Shown: positions 53,859-62,674 of the stretch, piece by piece
Layout: every line of letters starts with the position of its first letter
Position numbering within the stretch: the stretch's first letter is position 1
NCBI GenBank assembly: GCA_963748405.1
Contig: CAVVIT010000003.1
Span: 202,614 to 266,613, forward strand
Direction: 5' to 3'
Length of the DNA: 64,000 nt
Source: Fen-1273 sp963748405
Lineage (GTDB): Bacteria; Bacteroidota; Ignavibacteria; UBA10030; UBA6906
Notes under the pieces: generated by a model
Seen by the model: only the letters and a program-made list of their open reading frames with translations
Told to the model about the DNA's origin: nothing
The model's database searches: none
Translations under genes and position numbers: made by a program

Positions 53859-56359
53859 GTACTCTCCTGGGGTGTCTTCGCCTGTTCTTTAACGGCAACC
53901 ATGCAAACGGGCACTATTGCATCGAACACATCTTCGCCTACATTGATTGCAGATAAGATCCTAGCATTGTCAACATAATATGTTCTTGCCTTGGTCATAT
54001 AAATCTGAAAAAGGAATTCATTGGGAATTATCAAGCTCATACAGCCGCCTGAATTAAGTAGATCATAACTCATCCCAAGGAAGTAGAGGAAAGAGTTTCG
54101 AATTCTCTCGGCGATATGGTCATAGCGGACCTTTAGGATTTGCTTCTCTGCGATTTCGAATTCTATGCCATAGGGTGGATTTTCAACTACAATGTCATAT
54201 CCGCCCTTCTCCTTAAATACCTCGGCGAAGTCCAGCCTCCAAACAAATGTGTCGCTAAGTTGCCGTTCTTTGTCCTTCTCCCCTGCGCGGCTATTTTCGA
54301 TTGCGCGCGCCTCCCCTGCAATTCCCCTTACCACTCCAAGAATTCTGTCAAGCTCCCCTATCTCCTTCTCAAAGGTTTCCTTTTCTATCGCATCCCTTCC
54401 CCTTTTGAGTTTCTTTTCGCCGAATAGACCGCTCGAGTACTTCGATTGATATCGTTCGAGGAGTTGATCCTGGCGCGCCTTCAAATAGATCAACGCAAGT
54501 TCGCACTGCTTCGCTAGAATATGCCTGTCGGCAATATCCTTATGCTCCCGATGAGCCTCACTGAAGTAACGATGTTTTGCTTCTTGAATCTCATCAATAA
54601 GGTCAAGTATCTTGCCACCCATCGCAGTGCCCGATTTCACGGACAGGTCTACACGGTAGCCCAAGATCTTGTCAAAGAGGCTATTGCCTCTCCTGATTCT
54701 GTAACTCAGATTGGGAAGTGGCGGGATCTTAGCACTATCCGCCTGGAAGTCAACAATAAGGGAAAGCCAAAGTCGGAGCTCGCACAACCTGACTGCCGCC
54801 CTCTGTATATCAACCCCATACAAACATCGTTCAATAATCTCCTTCTTTTTGTCATAGTCATAGTTGCGACGACTGGTTTCATCGAGTCCGAATAATCGTA
54901 GATCAAGCAACTTGACAATAGCAACCATTACATGCAACATCCCCACCACAAAAGCGCCAGAGCCAACAGCGGGGTCGCACACACGACAATTCAAGACGAG
55001 GGCCTTGAGGCGACTGGCCTCATCTATCGTGATAGAATTGTTAAGCCAGCCAGTCTCATCGTCTGTCAAGTGCCTCACAGAGCTGAGAGTGAATAATTTG
55101 CCGATCTTGGCTCGTAAATGTTTCTTCAGCACATCCTGCTTTGGGGCGTCAAACGTAATTTGCTTGGTGGATCTTTCGTACGCACTGTCAGTGAACTGAA
55201 GAACGTCATCCCTCAAGCCAAAGCCCTCTGGCTCGTACGCGCGATCAATCAGATATTCTTTCAGAGATTGCTTCGACATGAAATCCACGATTAACCGTGG
55301 GGTATAATAACTGCCCGTAGCTTTGCGGAGATCGATTTGCGGATCTTTCTCGCGCAAGAGAACTAAATTCTCAAACACCTTACCGAGCATTTCTGGATCA
55401 ATGGCAACTTCCATGTCCATCGCGGTATCTTCGCGAACCGTGAAGTTGTAATGCTCAAAAAGATCCTTGAACAACCTGGCGAATAACCCATTTTTGACCT
55501 TAATCGACATTTCCCACGATCCGATTTCGAATAACCCTCCGTTCAGAAATGGAAGGCTACCCAACTCCCCATATTGAAGATCCGCCGAGGCCAGTTTCTG
55601 GAACACTCGAAGAATGATATCGGTGTAGTAGTTATGTTTATCGGGCTGGCTACTGAAGTTCTTTGTAAATCGATCGTATAAGTAGTCACCTTGATTATTG
55701 AGCCAACCTTTTTTCTGGACGAAATACAAGAACATCAAACGATCTAGAAGGAGCTGGGAGAATTCTTCGGCTTTTCCCTTGTGGCGGGGGTTGAGTTCTT
55801 CGACCTGCGTTCGCACTAAATCAAACATGGTCGCGAACGACGTAAAGAACTCTTTTGTGACGGCCTCAACGTCAAATGCGCTGTCGTGAAGTTCCTGCAA
55901 TTCAAGGGGTGAGAGAGCGCTCTCATCTGGAATCTCGAGCATGGCAAGGCGTTGAGCTGCGGTGTGTAATCGCTCTTCGGGTCCGACGACGATTCGGCGA
56001 AAGAGTTTCCTTCGGCTCTCCTCCTCATCATATTTCACGTTGATGAAGTGCCAACTTTGTTTAGCCGTGTCCGAGAATACGAATAGCGAGTAAGGATAAT
56101 CTCGTAAGAGGTTTCCAATGACTGGTCGTTCAATACCAAGCAACAACCTACTTACATCACAATGGACGATCTTGAATTCGCCATGAGTGGCGATAATTTC
56201 AACTTTATTTATTTGGCCGTTGAGCGAAGATGAAAACCTGTCGCGGGACAGGGTCTTGCCAGTGTAGTCATAGTTTAGGACCGAACTGAAAAGTGTCGCT
56301 GCATCGGCGGCCGATGAGAGACTGCGTAAACGGGAAAACACTTCTGATTGGCGATTCAT
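53837..56359 (-). CDS. Eco57I-family N6-adenine DNA methyltransferase
   Basis: About 840 residues from the ATG at 56359; a TTG at 56377 would give 846. A helical N-terminal region precedes the S-adenosylmethionine motif CDPAVGSGAF (468-476 in the longer numbering) and the catalytic VENPPYG (NPPY 733-736); YYTPRLIVDFM at ~357-367 is also typical. It methylates adenine within a recognition sequence set by the adjoining TRD. The frame ends after VKEQAKTPQES, where TRD homology starts in another frame, so a frameshift is likely. Base composition is clearly more AT-rich than the rest of the element. Confidence 0.85.
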   Translation of the reverse strand: MNRQSEVFSRLRSLSSAADAATLFSSVLNYDYTGKTLSRDRFSSSLNGQINKVEIIATHGEFKIVHCDVSRLLLGIERPVIGNLLRDYPYSLFVFSDTAKQSWHFINVKYDEEESRRKLFRRIVVGPEERLHTAAQRLAMLEIPDESALSPLELQELHDSAFDVEAVTKEFFTSFATMFDLVRTQVEELNPRHKGKAEEFSQLLLDRLMFLYFVQKKGWLNNQGDYLYDRFTKNFSSQPDKHNYYTDIILRVFQKLASADLQYGELGSLPFLNGGLFEIGSWEMSIKVKNGLFARLFKDLFEHYNFTVREDTAMDMEVAIDPEMLGKVFENLVLLREKDPQIDLRKATGSYYTPRLIVDFMSKQSLKEYLIDRAYEPEGFGLRDDVLQFTDSAYERSTKQITFDAPKQDVLKKHLRAKIGKLFTLSSVRHLTDDETGWLNNSITIDEASRLKALVLNCRVCDPAVGSGAFVVGMLHVMVAIVKLLDLRLFGLDETSRRNYDYDKKKEIIERCLYGVDIQRAAVRLCELRLWLSLIVDFQADSAKIPPLPNLSYRIRRGNSLFDKILGYRVDLSVKSGTAMGGKILDLIDEIQEAKHRYFSEAHREHKDIADRHILAKQCELALIYLKARQDQLLERYQSKYSSGLFGEKKLKRGRDAIEKETFEKEIGELDRILGVVRGIAGEARAIENSRAGEKDKERQLSDTFVWRLDFAEVFKEKGGYDIVVENPPYGIEFEIAEKQILKVRYDHIAERIRNSFLYFLGMSYDLLNSGGCMSLIIPNEFLFQIYMTKARTYYVDNARILSAINVGEDVFDAIVPVCMVAVKEQAKTPQESTQLKCRT

Positions 56360-56365
56360 GCTGTC

Positions 56366-56573
56366 AAATGGAGGCAATAGAATACATTTTGGGGCCCTGG
56401 GGAAGGTGTCCCCAACGAATGTAAGTCGGTGTCGTTTTCTGCAATTGCTTTGAGATCCAGGCAGGAGGTATCAATTCGTCGCGGTACTTGATGATCCGCA
56501 AGGGCTGCGGGAACCCAGTGAGCTTGGTGTTAATCCGCTCGCGGCGGGTCTTCCATTCGAGTTCTTCGGTCAT
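56366..56573 (-). pseudogene. short frame resembling the N-terminus of a type I restriction/helicase subunit
   Basis: 69 residues: EELEWKTRRERINTKLTGFP and IIKYRDELIPPA recall the conserved start of HsdR-like proteins (E-x-E-W-x-T-R-x-x-R-I-D), but the frame stops after ~70 residues. It lies directly upstream of the methylase on the same strand. Either a remnant or a small unrelated gene. Confidence 0.3.
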
Positions 56574-57077
56574 TCAACCTTCGGTAAGAGTTAATGCGGG
56601 GGAAGCCACCAGAATCTACAATTTTCGACCTTGTTATTCAACGGTTCGTTTACACGGCAGGGTAGGGAGAAGGGGGCGCCGTCCAATGCCGCGCAGAAAC
56701 CGTGTATAAGCGGAGCATTTATCAAGGTATGTGAACGGGTCTCCTTATATCGGCACTGCCCATTCCATTAGGTTTTAATTCAGAATCGTATTCGAGCAGA
56801 CTATTTGACCACACGTTGCTGTAATGGCACCTCTGAATAATGTTGGTAGAATGGAAATACAGATTATTAATCAAACCAGGATAACCACCAGATCGTATTC
56901 GTCATTGGGGCCGACTTAATTTGCATGATTCCGCACATTCTTCTACTATGTGACGTGGTGAAGTGGACCCGACCGAGACTACTGTCAAACCCATTTTGGG
57001 GTAACTTTGAAGACTCAACTATGAGTAGCGATGGATCATGTTGAACCTCACAATGACTTGAATTGCAGAGACATTTT
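56574..57077. other. divergent intergenic region of the defence-like cluster
   Basis: About 500 bp without a gene. It is AT-rich and separates the leftward methylase/helicase operon from the rightward HEPN-like gene, so promoters for both are expected here; no convincing operator stands out. Confidence 0.35.
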
Positions 57078-58094
57078 ATGACTGCTAAGAGAAGCTACAC
57101 CGACGAAATATTGTCAATTAGAGGACGCAATGAATCTTCCGCGCGATCCTATGCGCACCTTTTGAGGCTATCAGAAATAGAACGAGCGTTTGACAAGGCA
57201 AAAGAGGGGCCCGCGGAATTGCTGCGATACTTTCCAATGGGTTTAATCGCCTACCTTGAAGGGATTCTCAGAGAAATCTACCGCGAACTTATCGACTCTG
57301 GTAGCCCTTATCTCGACAACGTGGAGAAGCTGAAAGACCTTCGGCTTGATTCACAGACGATTGTCGCTCTTCACAAGCGAACCATTACCACGGGCGAATT
57401 AATTGCCCATTTGCTCCCCTGCAACACCCTCGAATCTATCAGCTCGAACATGTCAATGTTGACGGGGCGGGATTTCCTGGATGAGATCCAGAGAGTTCAT
57501 GATCGGGTTGAGGTCGAGGTCTTGCATAAAACACTTAAACCCATCATTGAAGATGCGCCAACTGTGTTTTCGGGTGTTTCGAGAACATTTGAATTGAGGC
57601 ATATCCTTGCCCACGAACTCGCTTCAGCACTAAAGCTGGACGTCCCAACGATTACAAACTGCATATCGGCAATGAGATTATTCATCCAGGCCACGGAACA
57701 GTTCGTATCCAATCTGCTCTACCCTGGTGCACCCCTAACTCAGTCGGAAATGAACATCGTCGCTGGCAACGATTTTCAAGAAGCCAACGAAGCCCTGGAT
57801 GCCCTAATGGTAGAATTGAACAGTCGACTCCAACCAGAAGAACGAGAGCTGCTACGCAAGAGTCAAGAGTCTTGGGAAGCATATCGAGAGATGCAGGCAA
57901 ACCTAGTGGCCGATATGCTCGGCAAGGGTGGGACTATTTGGCCGCTCGAATATTCTTCCGTAAAACGATCTTTGACGGAGGAGAGAACCAAGAATCTGAG
58001 GGGGCTGCTTGAATATGATAAGATCCTGTTTGTAAGACCTGAACATCCAACCGACCCACAGAAAGGCTCCAACGTGAGGCCTTCTCCGAAGTGA
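57078..58094 (+). CDS. HEPN-like protein fused to an LprI-like C-terminal domain
   Basis: 338 residues from the ATG at 57078. The N-terminal ~220 residues are all-helical and end in ELRHILAHELASAL, whose R-x4-H (Arg174, His179) is the HEPN ribonuclease motif; the FPMGLIAYLEGILREIYREL helix also fits RiboL-PSP-HEPN proteins. Residues ~225-313 (ALMVELNSRLQPEERELLRK, SQESWEAYREMQANLVADM, VKRSLTEERTKNLRGLLEYD) follow the LprI/DUF1311 pattern, normally found in secreted lysozyme-inhibitor-like proteins. No signal peptide is present. The combination suggests a toxin or abortive-infection effector with a sensing tail; this is inference. Confidence 0.6.
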   Translation: MTAKRSYTDEILSIRGRNESSARSYAHLLRLSEIERAFDKAKEGPAELLRYFPMGLIAYLEGILREIYRELIDSGSPYLDNVEKLKDLRLDSQTIVALHKRTITTGELIAHLLPCNTLESISSNMSMLTGRDFLDEIQRVHDRVEVEVLHKTLKPIIEDAPTVFSGVSRTFELRHILAHELASALKLDVPTITNCISAMRLFIQATEQFVSNLLYPGAPLTQSEMNIVAGNDFQEANEALDALMVELNSRLQPEERELLRKSQESWEAYREMQANLVADMLGKGGTIWPLEYSSVKRSLTEERTKNLRGLLEYDKILFVRPEHPTDPQKGSNVRPSPK

Positions 58095-58133
58095 TTAAAA
58101 GATCCAAAGTCCGATGCTCCATATTCGACTAAA

Positions 58134-58736
58134 ATGACAAACCGCAACTATTTTCTACTGGGCTGCACAATGCTCGGGGTGTTGTCTGCCGCCCCACCCC
58201 CATCCCTTTCTCAAACTGGAACAGTCACCTACGTAGACCGCGCCCTCGGGATTTCGTTCGACATACCTGTAGGTTGTCACGTCAAGGTGGACAGAACGGG
58301 CCTTGGCGCCTCACTGTACATTGAGAATGACGCAACACGGGCAATTCAGCTTGCCATACGTGTTGATGGGCTTGATGACTATCATACTCGCCGAGCCCGA
58401 CAGGTTGATAGCACAGACATGGTCAAGGGATTTGCGCTCTCAAGATCATCCGACGCCTCCGCCATTGATGACTTTCGTGGGACGACTCACCTGGACCTTG
58501 ACACGCTCATCGATAAACCAAATCAGCACGGCCTCCGCACATTGGAAATCCATCAGATCCTGAACAAGGCAAGCCACGACCCCAGCTCTCTTCGATATGT
58601 AATTTACGTGGTTGACATATCGAGTAAGGGCTCGATTCGGATCGCCATGATGCCCAATATTGGCGAGGACAATCCCGACGTCTTGCGATTAGCGGCAAGC
58701 GTGAGCCAGAGTTTTCGCCGAGTCGAGTCGAAATGA
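58134..58736 (+). CDS. exported hypothetical protein
   Basis: 200 residues with a signal peptide (LLGCTMLGVLSAAPPPSLSQ). The mature part (ALGISFDIPVGCHVKVDRTG, YVIYVVDISSKGSIRIAMMP) has an alpha/beta pattern like PsbP/LpqN-type domains, but no firm match. It is 39 bp downstream of the HEPN-like gene and upstream of an exported protease. Confidence 0.55.
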   Translation: MTNRNYFLLGCTMLGVLSAAPPPSLSQTGTVTYVDRALGISFDIPVGCHVKVDRTGLGASLYIENDATRAIQLAIRVDGLDDYHTRRARQVDSTDMVKGFALSRSSDASAIDDFRGTTHLDLDTLIDKPNQHGLRTLEIHQILNKASHDPSSLRYVIYVVDISSKGSIRIAMMPNIGEDNPDVLRLAASVSQSFRRVESK

Positions 58737-58841
58737 AGTGTTCCACTGGACGTGATCGAATCTCGTCCCAACTGGACGCAAGACACAAATCTCCGTCACA
58801 CTCGCCCGACGGGCTCCCTACGTAAGCGGAGGGTTCTTGAT

Positions 58842-59639
58842 ATGAACTTCTGGGCCAACGCGCCTCGCTTCGTCTGCATTGCGGCTTTTGCCGTGGGCAG
58901 CCACGCATCATACGCCCAAGTCAGCTCCACGGATCCTCAAATCGTCCGAGACCGCATACGATCGTCTGTATCCATCGAGTCGGTCACAAAGCTAGATAGC
59001 CCGAGCTTGACAAATACACGGAGGCTAGGAAGCGGTGTTCTGGTGTTGAAGGGGGGGAAGACCTACGGAGTGACAAACAGCCACGTGGTTCACGCTGCGG
59101 GCCCAGGCGAGCGCATACTAGTGGGGCTAAACCTCAAGAGCGGTAAGATCTACAATATACCAATGCTGGTGGCCGATGACCCGATAAACGACGTAGCCAT
59201 ACTTGATTGGACCGACAACTACGCTGGCCTTCATCTTCCACATTCTGATTCGGTCCAGTTTGATCAGATCGCTGTCGGCATCTCTACGTTTGGCGACAGC
59301 CTCTCTTTTGCCCCTGGGGTCAGTGTAATAACAATCGGGTACCCGCTTGGCTTGGGCTCGGAGATAGAACAAAATCTCCCAGTCGTCCGAAGAGGGATGA
59401 TCGCACAGGCGCCGACATCAAAGAACACATTTCTCATCGATGGCGTGGCAAGCCATGGAAACAGTGGTAGTCCAGTATTCAGCCTCGACAATGGGCGCTT
59501 ACTCGGCATGGTATCGGGGTTTCCGTCCGATTTTATCGCCGCGTATGATGAGGCCCACCGCCTTGTGGCGACCCTGCCCTACAATTCGGGCCTGAGCGTG
59601 TGCGTTTCAGCATCCGTAATATGGAAGCTCATACCGTGA
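58842..59639 (+). CDS. exported trypsin-like serine protease
   Basis: 265 residues from the ATG at 58842, which opens a signal peptide (FVCIAAFAVGSHASYAQ). The chymotrypsin/DegP-type triad is visible: His81 in TNSHVVH, Asp117 in INDVAILD and Ser208 in GNSGSPV. There is no PDZ domain. GYPLGLGSEIEQNLPVVRRG before the Ser is typical of HtrA-like proteases. It acts in the periplasm or outside. Why it sits on the element is unclear; it follows another exported gene. Confidence 0.8.
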   Translation: MNFWANAPRFVCIAAFAVGSHASYAQVSSTDPQIVRDRIRSSVSIESVTKLDSPSLTNTRRLGSGVLVLKGGKTYGVTNSHVVHAAGPGERILVGLNLKSGKIYNIPMLVADDPINDVAILDWTDNYAGLHLPHSDSVQFDQIAVGISTFGDSLSFAPGVSVITIGYPLGLGSEIEQNLPVVRRGMIAQAPTSKNTFLIDGVASHGNSGSPVFSLDNGRLLGMVSGFPSDFIAAYDEAHRLVATLPYNSGLSVCVSASVIWKLIP

Positions 59640-59711
59640 CCGATTTTCCGTATGGGTTACTTGCCAAATGTCAGCATGGTCGGATGTTGTGATATATCAA
59701 ACTAAATTTCC

Positions 59712-59993
59712 TCAAGAAGAAGCCCCGTCGTTCTCACTTTCGACCGTGAAGACCACCTCACTCTCGTCGGTTTCGAGAACAAGGTCGTTATAGTCCTCCT
59801 CTGATATTTGTGTCCACGTGACTTCGCCCATCGGCGGAACCTTGCCGATGCTTCGCATCAAGAACATGATCGGCAGGAAGAAATCACGATGGTTCTTCAG
59901 ACACTTTGACCCATCGCCGTCTGGCGAGTCCACAATCTCGGTGTCGTCGCTGACGGTGAGTATTGTAATCTGCTTGATCTTTATTCGTTGCAT
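59712..59993 (-). CDS. small hypothetical protein
   Basis: 93 residues (RIKIKQITILTVSDDTEIVD ... DESEVVFTVESENDGASS), acidic at the C-terminus, no signal peptide and no known family. Leftward, between the protease and integrase genes. The 150 bp up to the integrase stop contain two CCCACTCAATT sites. Confidence 0.45.
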   Translation of the reverse strand: MQRIKIKQITILTVSDDTEIVDSPDGDGSKCLKNHRDFFLPIMFLMRSIGKVPPMGEVTWTQISEEDYNDLVLETDESEVVFTVESENDGASS

Positions 59994-60141
59994 CTATGCC
60001 TCCGATTGGCTGTTGTTGGTCATTTGAGCCCACTCAATTAGGCTTTTGCGGCGTCGATTGACGACCCCCACCCATCATGGCACTTTGCATGGTCGATCGA
60101 AAAAGGCCCCACTCAATTCGAGTTGAAAAGAAAGACACCCA

Positions 60142-61167
60142 CTATGGCACGCCCGAATGTAAGTCTATTTGGATACGATTCACCGTTTCGTGTAGTTGAC
60201 TCGGCGCTAGGTGTGCGTAGACCTGGGTAACGGAAATGTTGGAATGACCGAGGAGCTTTTGGATCTCAAACAATGAAACTCCGCCCTGGACAAGCCAGCT
60301 CGCGAACGAATGACGAACCGAATGAAAGTGAAGTCTGTCGTCTCCGAGCCGAGCCATACGAACATACCGTTTGAATAGGCGTGTAACCCAGTCGTCGAAA
60401 ATCTTCTTCCCGTTCAATGAGAACACGTATGGCGAGGGCGAGCTGCCTACTCGGGAGTGAAGGATCAAGAGAGCGCTATCGCTGAGCGGAATCACCCTTC
60501 GCTTCCCCTGCTTGGTCTTGAACGTTCCCGTGCTCTGGACATGAACGACCCTATTTGCCAGGTCGACCTGACCCCACCTGAGGTTCAGGATCTCCCCCCT
60601 CCGCATCCCCGTCAGGACGGCGAACACTACGACTTCCTTGAACCAGACCTCCTTGATCACCGACAACAGCGCCTCAAACTCGCCCCGCCTGAAATACACG
60701 GGAGCCTCTTCGGGCACGGCGAGCTGGTGTACTTGATCGCATGGATTTGCGTCCAGCAGTTTCCACCGTATCGCGGTGTTCAAGGCCGCCTTGACCGTCC
60801 TCAACTCGATGTTCACGGACACAGGCTTGATCGATCCCAGTCGCCAGACCTTGTAGTCGTCAACATGCCTCGGGGTAATTGTACTCAAGAGCCGATCTGA
60901 CGCCTTCTCCTTGAAGAGCCCGAGCGTTCGATCGTACATGTCGACGGTCGCAGGGGAGTATGTGGCGGTCGCATACCGATGGAAATCCTGGATGAACTGG
61001 CCGAGCATGACCGATGATCCCCTCCTAGCGGTCAATGCCTTGAAGTCCATAAGGGCCTTCAGGGCATCGGTCTTCAACCTGCATCTGGTCGAGACCTTGC
61101 GCCGCTTCCCGCGGTCGTCAGTGTACCAGATGTAGTAGTAGCCTCTGCGGGACTTGGAGAGAAACAA
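60142..61167 (-). CDS. int: tyrosine-family site-specific integrase of the 24-kb element
   Basis: 341 residues from a TTG at 61167 with a strong GAGGAGG ribosome-binding site; FLSKSRRGYYYIWYTDDRGK is a typical arm-binding start. Catalytic residues: Arg189 in TGMRRGEI, Lys in the FKTKQGKRRVIPL hairpin, His282/Arg285 in HSVRHSFAS, His308 in LLGHSN and Tyr317 in TQVYAH. All are present, so the enzyme should be active. It lies ~80 bp from the tRNA-Asp attachment site at 61283, the usual arrangement for tRNA-targeting elements. Confidence 0.95.
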   Translation of the reverse strand: MFLSKSRRGYYYIWYTDDRGKRRKVSTRCRLKTDALKALMDFKALTARRGSSVMLGQFIQDFHRYATATYSPATVDMYDRTLGLFKEKASDRLLSTITPRHVDDYKVWRLGSIKPVSVNIELRTVKAALNTAIRWKLLDANPCDQVHQLAVPEEAPVYFRRGEFEALLSVIKEVWFKEVVVFAVLTGMRRGEILNLRWGQVDLANRVVHVQSTGTFKTKQGKRRVIPLSDSALLILHSRVGSSPSPYVFSLNGKKIFDDWVTRLFKRYVRMARLGDDRLHFHSVRHSFASWLVQGGVSLFEIQKLLGHSNISVTQVYAHLAPSQLHETVNRIQIDLHSGVP

Positions 61168-61245
61168 GGTCCACCTCCTCGGTTTGTGCGCGAGAGGTAA
61201 CCAATTGTGTAACCACTGGGGAGTAAGAGGTGGGCGGGAGAACTA

Positions 61246-61280
61246 AAAAGCCCTGGAAGTTATTAGCTCCCAGGGCTTTA
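61246..61280 (-). terminator. terminator downstream of the tRNA-Asp 3' fragment
   Basis: AAAGCCCTGG / CCAGGGCTTT perfect 10-bp stem with a 13-base loop and flanking A/T, on the strand of the tRNA. The scar repeats at 11.6, 13.9, 16.1 and 37.1 kb carry the same hairpin in variant form. Confidence 0.75.
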
Positions 61281-61282
61281 TG

Positions 61283-61329
<47 letters not shown>

Positions 61330-61465
61330 AGATTGCATATTTAATGCGCTCCGTTTTCGCCTCTTTTGACCTGCGTTGACCCCTTTTTTCTCCTCAAATC
61401 TTACATTAGGCTTACGGAGAAAATAGATGAAAGGCGATGAAAGGTTGCGAAAGGAACGTCTGACA

Positions 61466-62029
61466 TTAGGCTTCCGCGACCCGACAGTTGACGTGAACGC
61501 AACACTGATTGTGCTCGACCTGAACGCTGTGAAGCCCCGGCACGTTGGCGGCGAGCGCCTTGTACATGATCGCGGACACTACCTCCGGCGTCGTTCCCCT
61601 GCATCCTATGTCGAACGCCAGCCCCTTGATATGCGGCGAGCATGGGATCGACCGACCCTTCTTGTTCACGCCGTTGCTAATGTAGCCAAACAGGGCTTCC
61701 GCGTCAAGAGGCGGGGCCACAAGGTCGCCCTTGTTCAGTATCATGCTCCACGACCGTTGCCAGCCGTACAGTGACCGGATTACCCCGTCCATGTTGATCT
61801 GCACGACGCTGTGGACGCCGGTATTGGCCAACTCCGGAAACTCGACCTGTAGCTCCTGCGCGAAGTGCCGGACAACCTCAAGCTGGCTGTCGGGCGTCCG
61901 GAGACCGCTCGTCACGTACCGTGGTAACGCTTCAAAGAACGGGTCACAAGCCACGATCACCGGCTCGATTACCGGCGTGAGTACAACCCCCGGATTCAGC
62001 TTCAAGAATCTGTTTTCCTGCGCTCCCAT
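61466..62029 (-). CDS. M15-type peptidase (phage endolysin-like)
   Basis: 187 residues with GGGGAGA before the ATG. TSGLRTPDSQLEVVRHFAQE is the usual start of the fold. SPHIKGLAFDIGCRG supplies the His and Asp ligands (H-x6-D) and VEHNQCCVHVN the C-terminal His, as in D-Ala-D-Ala carboxypeptidase/L-Ala-D-Glu peptidases. It would cleave peptidoglycan stem peptides at lysis. No holin is seen next to it. Confidence 0.7.
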   Translation of the reverse strand: MGAQENRFLKLNPGVVLTPVIEPVIVACDPFFEALPRYVTSGLRTPDSQLEVVRHFAQELQVEFPELANTGVHSVVQINMDGVIRSLYGWQRSWSMILNKGDLVAPPLDAEALFGYISNGVNKKGRSIPCSPHIKGLAFDIGCRGTTPEVVSAIMYKALAANVPGLHSVQVEHNQCCVHVNCRVAEA

Positions 62030-62123
62030 GCTCTCCCCCGTAGTTTAGGACCAAACAACAAGCGGCCCCGGACGGACACAACCGGTCGCCGGAGCCGCCT
62101 CCCCCTTTCGTTGTTAACTGTCT

Positions 62124-62594
62124 CTACGCCGCTTCCGCCTTCGGTGCTTCCGCCTTGGGCGTCGGGACGGCCTTCAACTCGGCCTCTGTTTCGACAAATA
62201 CCACGTCGATCAACGGCTCCCCGTACAGCCCTTCAAGGTCTTTGGCGCTGACCCTGCTGGCAAGAATCCGGTGGAAATTGACCGTAAAGCTGTCGTCCTC
62301 GTCCATGGCCTTCATCTGCGCCATGCACTCTTTGAGGTCGGCCTTGTCCGTGATCTTGGTGTAGGGCTTCCCGGCTTCCGGGGTTCCCGCCTCACCGATG
62401 TACTCCTTGACCTCCTCGGTTCCCTCCACCTTGTCGGCGTACTTGTTCCAGAGGTCTTGCCGGACTTCGTTGGCGTCGTTCAGCACCTTGTTGACGGCTT
62501 TCAGGTTCTTGGCAATCTCGTACCATATCGGAAGTTTCTGCTTGCCAAGCCCTTCCAGCGCGGCCTTGATTGTAGCGAGTTCTGCGAGCTTCAT
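62124..62594 (-). CDS. hypothetical phage protein
   Basis: 156 residues, helical N-terminal half (LAELATIKAALEGLGKQKLP), acidic middle and an Ala/Pro/Lys-rich tail (TPKAEAPKAEAA). Ribosome-binding site GGGGGG before the ATG. It sits between a fibre-like gene and the endolysin-like gene, so a structural or assembly role is possible. Confidence 0.6.
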   Translation of the reverse strand: MKLAELATIKAALEGLGKQKLPIWYEIAKNLKAVNKVLNDANEVRQDLWNKYADKVEGTEEVKEYIGEAGTPEAGKPYTKITDKADLKECMAQMKAMDEDDSFTVNFHRILASRVSAKDLEGLYGEPLIDVVFVETEAELKAVPTPKAEAPKAEAA

Positions 62595-62674
62595 ACTACC
62601 CCCCCTTGGTTATTGGTTTTTAAGCACGTGCCATTTTAGGGAAGCAATACCCTTGGTGCAAGCCCCCCGGCAAT

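Noticed and set aside
49603..56359. Assignment as a DISARM or BREX system
   Set aside because: No DUF1998 (drmB), drmA, PglZ or BrxC homologue is visible; only a helicase, PLD and methylase are shared in part.
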